NCBI GenBank assembly: GCA_011620305.1
Contig: WOZL01000073.1
Coordinates: forward strand, 1-8,842
DNA: 8,842 bases
DNA from: Candidatus Dojkabacteria bacterium
GTDB lineage: Bacteria > Patescibacteriota > Dojkabacteria > SC72
Direction: 5' to 3'
Shown here one piece after another: positions 5,797 through 8,842 of this stretch; position 1 is the first letter of the stretch, and each line of letters begins with the position of its first letter. The notes below the pieces were generated by a model. The model was not told the DNA's origin. It searched no databases and saw only the letters and a list, made by a program, of their open reading frames with translations. The position numbers and the translations under genes are program-made.

Positions 5797-7641
5797 TCAA
5801 TATCTTGGTACAAGAATAAAAGTTATTGACTCTTCGTAGTCAGTTGCCCCCTGTTTATCACTAGCAGCCCTAGCCATTACATAAAGTGCCATTCTTCCTG
5901 ATACAGTAGGACCATTTGAGTCATACACTTTATTCCAATCTGTATCTACTATACCTACATTACTAGCTGAACCACTGTAATTTGTTTCTGCAGTAATTGT
6001 TCCTAAACCAGTACCTGTTGCGTAATCTATATAGTAATTTTGTAAACCAAATCCTTCAGACAGGGCATCTAAATTCCCATTTACTGAATTAATCTGAGCA
6101 GAGAGGGTAGAGCTGTATAATCCTCCATTTTGGCCTCTTTGTACGATAGCAAATCCACCAGATCCGTTAGTTTCTGCGTCCATCCATACAAGATTGTCAG
6201 CAATTACAGTACCCGCACCAGCTAGTAGTATATTGTCTCCAGTGAATGTAATGTTAAAAGGTGGGTCTGTTTCTACTGTATATCCTAAGTTATCCACGAT
6301 ATCTATATCGAAGCTAGATGATGCTCCTCCAGTAGTAGCAGATGCAGGTGGTCCTTCTTCGGTTTGGGTGAAGTCTCCGTGTAATGCAATGATTCTAATT
6401 GAGTATTCTGTTCCTTCTTGTAGTCCTAATATATTAAAGGTGTCTGCTTCCCATGTAGTTTTAGTTCTAAAGTCGTTTAGGGTTAAATCATTTTTAGGCT
6501 CATTGGTTGAACCGTCTATATATCTAGTATCAGATACAAAATTATCAGTAGATATTTCTACTGCGTAGAGAGTGTCGGAGGGGTTGATATAGCTTTGGTT
6601 TGCTAGATACAAGTCGTTTACCTCAGTTGAATCTAAAACAGTATTAAATATTATAACCTCATCAATAATACCTCCAAAAGACTGTGCAGCGGTTAAACCT
6701 CCACCAATAGAATCTTGTTCTTGTCCTAACATCAGGGTTCCTCCTGTAGTTATGGAAGTTCCTGTTGATAGTGTACCAGTGTATTCTAATGACCCATCTA
6801 GATACAATTTTGTTTCTCCATTAGAGCTTTGCCATGTTACAACTAGGTGGTGCCATTGGTTATCATTAACGGAAACACCAGTAGAAACCGTTGAACCTCT
6901 ATATATTGCGACATTGCTACTATTAAAGATCAGCCAATCGTTATTATGTCCGGTGGAGGCATATGAAATCATCCCATCTCCATTAGTATCAGAGGTCTTG
7001 ACCCAGAAGGATGTAGTAATTGCGGTGGTTGGGAAAGTAGCAAATGAGCTCTTCTCAACATAGTCGACTATGCTGTTACCAGGAAAACTACGAGCATTAT
7101 TTGAATAACCATCAACAATTGTTGTTCCGGTAACTGTACCATCATTACTATTTTTTACATCATCAACAGTAGTTCCACTTTCCTCATCCATAGGCCAATA
7201 ACTTACTAAACCAGATTGTGAAGTATCATATTGGTATGGAGAATCTCCTATCTCAAACCTAGCCCTATCATAACAACCACTACTCCCACATAATGCAACC
7301 ATACCTCCTTCCGTTAATTCAGTAGGACCTGTTGTACAGTTACTATACCCATCAGTATTTGTTTCAAAACAGCTAACTGTAGGTACTGCAGGTCTAAAAG
7401 CATCTGCAGGATCGCCATATAGTTTGTAGTTGGTTGAGTAAAGAGATGGATCTACTACAGCATCATTAACTGTCATAAGAGTAGAGAAGTTATTACTTTC
7501 TGCTGTACCACCTCCCTGAGTAGTTACATCTAATATTTTGTAATTAGTGGAATCTAACTCTTCTGCTAAGGTAGAAAATACAGGAAAAAGTATTGTAAAT
7601 ATACATATCCAAATTGTAATTAAGGCAGTTTTGCTATTCAT
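5797..7641 (-). CDS. Secreted LamG (concanavalin-like) and FnIII-like multidomain surface protein
   Basis: This large exported protein (614 residues from ATG 7641) probably binds carbohydrate or partner surfaces. A signal peptide (about 1-26, cleavage after TLA) is followed by S-x-N-[YF]-x-L type repeats (STNYKIL, SNNFSTL, STNYKLY; about 31-75). Next comes a Cys-containing segment (C91, C102, C118, C123). A LamG/concanavalin-like jelly-roll spans about 144-343 ('GLVSYWPMDEESG', 'NQWHHLVVTW', 'KLYLDGSLE', 'GGIIDEVIIFN'). A FnIII-like domain spans about 353-438 ('YAVEISTDNF...LQEGTEYSIRIIALHG'). The C-terminal domain (about 443-614) is shared with the next gene: GLYSS (507-511), GFG (530-532) and a 'DYEESITFILVPRY' end. 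No transmembrane anchor or sortase signal is seen. An in-frame TTG at 7647 is an alternative start. I prefer the ATG because a TACAAT element sits nine bases before it. It follows the AI-2E-family gene by 15 bp and is the only gene here ending in TGA. Confidence 0.9.
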   Translation of the reverse strand: MNSKTALITIWICIFTILFPVFSTLAEELDSTNYKILDVTTQGGGTAESNNFSTLMTVNDAVVDPSLYSTNYKLYGDPADAFRPAVPTVSCFETNTDGYSNCTTGPTELTEGGMVALCGSSGCYDRARFEIGDSPYQYDTSQSGLVSYWPMDEESGTTVDDVKNSNDGTVTGTTIVDGYSNNARSFPGNSIVDYVEKSSFATFPTTAITTSFWVKTSDTNGDGMISYASTGHNNDWLIFNSSNVAIYRGSTVSTGVSVNDNQWHHLVVTWQSSNGETKLYLDGSLEYTGTLSTGTSITTGGTLMLGQEQDSIGGGLTAAQSFGGIIDEVIIFNTVLDSTEVNDLYLANQSYINPSDTLYAVEISTDNFVSDTRYIDGSTNEPKNDLTLNDFRTKTTWEADTFNILGLQEGTEYSIRIIALHGDFTQTEEGPPASATTGGASSSFDIDIVDNLGYTVETDPPFNITFTGDNILLAGAGTVIADNLVWMDAETNGSGGFAIVQRGQNGGLYSSTLSAQINSVNGNLDALSEGFGLQNYYIDYATGTGLGTITAETNYSGSASNVGIVDTDWNKVYDSNGPTVSGRMALYVMARAASDKQGATDYEESITFILVPRY

Positions 7642-7650
7642 ATACAATCT

Positions 7651-7656
7651 ATTGTA
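7651..7656 (-). promoter_or_regulatory. TACAAT -10-like element nine bases before the LamG-protein ATG
   Basis: Minus-strand TACAAT (5 of 6 to TATAAT) ends nine bases before the ATG at 7641, in the short gap after the preceding gene. No Shine-Dalgarno and no clear -35 are seen. The geometry matches the other SD-less starts in this window and favours ATG 7641 over TTG 7647. Confidence 0.35.
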
Positions 7657-8739
7657 CTATTTTTCTTTTAAACTAGGTATGTAATATTTCCTAAGTACCT
7701 CTACGGTAGTTAGAAGGAGTATGAAAATGACGGGTCCATATATTAATCCCCAAATACCCCAGAGGGATAGACCACCAAAGATTGCAATAAAGCTAACAAA
7801 AAGTGGCATACGGACATCTTTAGGTATAAGGTTGGCTCTAAGTACTCCATCTATTTCTCCGATAACTAGAAGTTGGTATATTGCTAAAACTACACCTTTC
7901 CATACTTGTCCAGTAAGGATATATATTAATGCAATAGGGAAGGTAACCAGACCTGTACCGAGTAGTGGGATAAAGGAGAATATTGATACTAACAGTATTA
8001 CCAAAAATATATAGGGAGTACCTAGAATATAAAGGATAAAGCCAGCGACTAAACCTTGTACCATAGCAACTACGAGTAAACCTCCTGCCATAGCCTTAGC
8101 AGTATCTAATGTCCTATCTAGATAGAGAGTAGTAATTTCCTCATCTAATGGAAGTATGTTCTTTATAGAGTAAACATTTTTATTAAAGTGAGGTACTATT
8201 GTATAGATTAATCCATAGAAAATAATTAGGTTAAAGATTGCATCTACAGAGAATGAGCTAATTGAGGAGACTGTCGCAAGTAGGTTATTTACTATCGAAG
8301 AAACACTATTTCTTAGATTAGAAAGTATCTCTGTAAGTGTGAATTCTATAGGGATATTAAATCTATCCATCTGACTATTTATCCATACAATGGCATCTTG
8401 TAAATAATCAATGGAAGATGTGTTTTCTACTCTGAGGTTATTTACTTGTTCTAGTACTAGTGAGGCCACATTAATTACTGTAATTACTAGTATGACTCCA
8501 AGTATCATTGTTAGTAGTACTATGAGTAAAGTAGAGATTATACTTGCACTTATTTTTTTAGTTTTTACTTTTTTAGTGAGGAATTTATATACTGGTTGGA
8601 GTATATATGACACTATTACTGCCAATATTATTGTATTTAGATACGGTCTTGCTACTAATATAGCTAGTATTATTAATAGTAGTGCGAGGATCCCAAATAG
8701 GAGTTTAGAGTACTTTTTCTCAAAATATTTCTTTGCCAT
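7657..8739 (-). CDS. AI-2E family (PF01594) polytopic membrane transporter-like protein
   Basis: This integral membrane protein of 360 residues is of normal length for the AI-2E/YdiK/PerM superfamily. Members have been linked to export of autoinducer-2, to Na+/H+ exchange and to other transport; the substrate here cannot be told from sequence. Hydrophobic segments lie near 12-31, 33-52, 66-95, 165-184, 217-238, 241-262, 264-292 and 310-345. Between the third and fourth is a hydrophilic region (about 97-160), as is usual. Family signatures are clear: 'FSFIPLLGTGLVTFPIALIY' (254-273) and 'LRANLIPKDVRMPLFVSF' (300-317), followed by 'GGLSLWGIWGLIYGP' (322-336). The start MAKKYFEKKY has AAGAGA (8747-8752) seven bases upstream. 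The frame stays open further upstream but contains no ATG, GTG or TTG. It is followed after 15 bp by the LamG-protein gene, so cotranscription is possible. A functional link to the surface proteins is unproven. Confidence 0.95.
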   Translation of the reverse strand: MAKKYFEKKYSKLLFGILALLLIILAILVARPYLNTIILAVIVSYILQPVYKFLTKKVKTKKISASIISTLLIVLLTMILGVILVITVINVASLVLEQVNNLRVENTSSIDYLQDAIVWINSQMDRFNIPIEFTLTEILSNLRNSVSSIVNNLLATVSSISSFSVDAIFNLIIFYGLIYTIVPHFNKNVYSIKNILPLDEEITTLYLDRTLDTAKAMAGGLLVVAMVQGLVAGFILYILGTPYIFLVILLVSIFSFIPLLGTGLVTFPIALIYILTGQVWKGVVLAIYQLLVIGEIDGVLRANLIPKDVRMPLFVSFIAIFGGLSLWGIWGLIYGPVIFILLLTTVEVLRKYYIPSLKEK

Positions 8740-8746
8740 AGAATAT

Positions 8747-8773
8747 TCTCTTAATTTTAAATGATAGATTATA
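8747..8773 (-). promoter_or_regulatory. -10 element and Shine-Dalgarno-like site of the AI-2E-family gene
   Basis: A perfect minus-strand TATAAT (8768-8773) predicts a transcription start near 8761, about 22 nt before the ATG at 8739. AAGAGA (8747-8752) lies seven bases before the ATG and can act as a weak Shine-Dalgarno. No -35 match is seen at normal spacing; the upstream DNA is a TATATA-rich tract. Confidence 0.45.
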
Positions 8774-8842
8774 CAATATATATAGTATATATTTAGTAGT
8801 ATGAAATGGAAAGGGGAGTAGTGATAAGGTATAATAATGGGC
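8774..8842. other. AT-rich upstream region with a plus-strand TATAAT at the window edge
   Basis: The DNA upstream of the AI-2E-family gene is mostly alternating T and A (8774-8795). At the very end it holds a plus-strand TATAAT (8830-8835), an AAGG (8826-8829) and an ATG (8837-8839) followed by one codon. A divergent gene may begin here, but only two codons are visible and I do not call it. Confidence 0.3.

Noticed and set aside
5776..5799. TGA read as Gly or Trp (genetic code 25 or 4), extending the LamG protein by eight codons
   Set aside because: The C-terminus aligned with the neighbouring protein ends at the same distance after T-F-I when TGA is a stop. The conserved genes here are full length with no internal TGA, using TGG for Trp and GGN for Gly.
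4543..7641. Sortase (LPXTG) or PEP-CTERM-like anchoring of the two secreted proteins
   Set aside because: Neither protein has a C-terminal hydrophobic helix, an LPXTG or a PEP motif; both end in a beta-strand-like TFI...Y tail.
8717..8842. Upstream minus-strand open frame running in from the window edge and overlapping the AI-2E-family start
   Set aside because: Low-complexity AT-rich translation with no recognisable pattern; it overlaps the -10 and Shine-Dalgarno-like site and is probably chance.
1..8842. CRISPR array, tRNA, rRNA, toxin-antitoxin or defence genes
   Set aside because: I looked for regularly spaced repeats, tRNA-like cloverleafs and small paired genes on both strands and saw none.

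Overview
This is an AT-rich bacterial window with compact gene packing. It most resembles a candidate-phyla-radiation (Patescibacteria) genome, possibly of the Dojkabacteria or Microgenomates type. That placement is an inference from base composition, the CysRS subtype (a 'TDVGHM...GEDKVEKQA' insert and a 'HTGGIDHI.VHH.NE' zinc region), and signal-peptide beta-rich surface proteins like those common in that group. No rRNA or other phylogenetic marker is present. The standard genetic code fits: the genes are full length, with Trp as TGG and Gly as GGN. TAG is the stop of six of the eight genes.

Layout. Positions 2-106 hold the last 34 codons of a plus-strand membrane protein. Positions 107-354 are intergenic. 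They carry a long two-part inverted repeat (139-205), two copies of a GGGGTCAG palindrome (217-231 and 295-311), a perfect 10-bp palindrome, and a promoter placed for leaderless initiation of cysS. Then come plus-strand cysS (355-1803, cysteinyl-tRNA synthetase) and directly abutting rnhC (1804-2697, RNase HIII). From 2669 to 8739 all genes are on the minus strand. In transcription order they are: an AI-2E-family membrane protein (8739-7657); a large secreted LamG/FnIII-like protein (7641-5797); a secreted beta-rich protein (5688-4543); and two membrane-anchored proteins with paired Ig-like domains (4511-3534 and 3604-2669).

The most interesting content is the surface module at 2669-7641. The two secreted proteins share a C-terminal domain of about 170-180 residues. 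It ends in a matching Y-x-E-x-x-T-F-I motif with the aromatic terminus at the same distance. The two downstream proteins share a signal peptide, Ig-like domain 1, Ig-like domain 2, C-terminal transmembrane helix and short charged tail. This layout parallels the WxL / WxL-interacting-protein (DUF916-DUF3324) surface system of Firmicutes, but canonical WxL motifs are absent. I infer an analogous or distantly related cell-surface display system: secreted proteins carrying a common docking domain, plus membrane-tethered partners.

Expression signals are unusual. Four starts (cysS and three minus-strand genes) lack a Shine-Dalgarno and have a TATAAT-like hexamer only 8-9 nt before the ATG, the geometry expected of leaderless mRNAs. 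rnhC and the AI-2E gene instead have Shine-Dalgarno-like sequences. The secreted 381-aa protein has a TTGACA promoter and an approximately 68-nt leader. The last gene overlaps the preceding one by 71 bp, around an A8 run, and appears to have its own promoter inside it.
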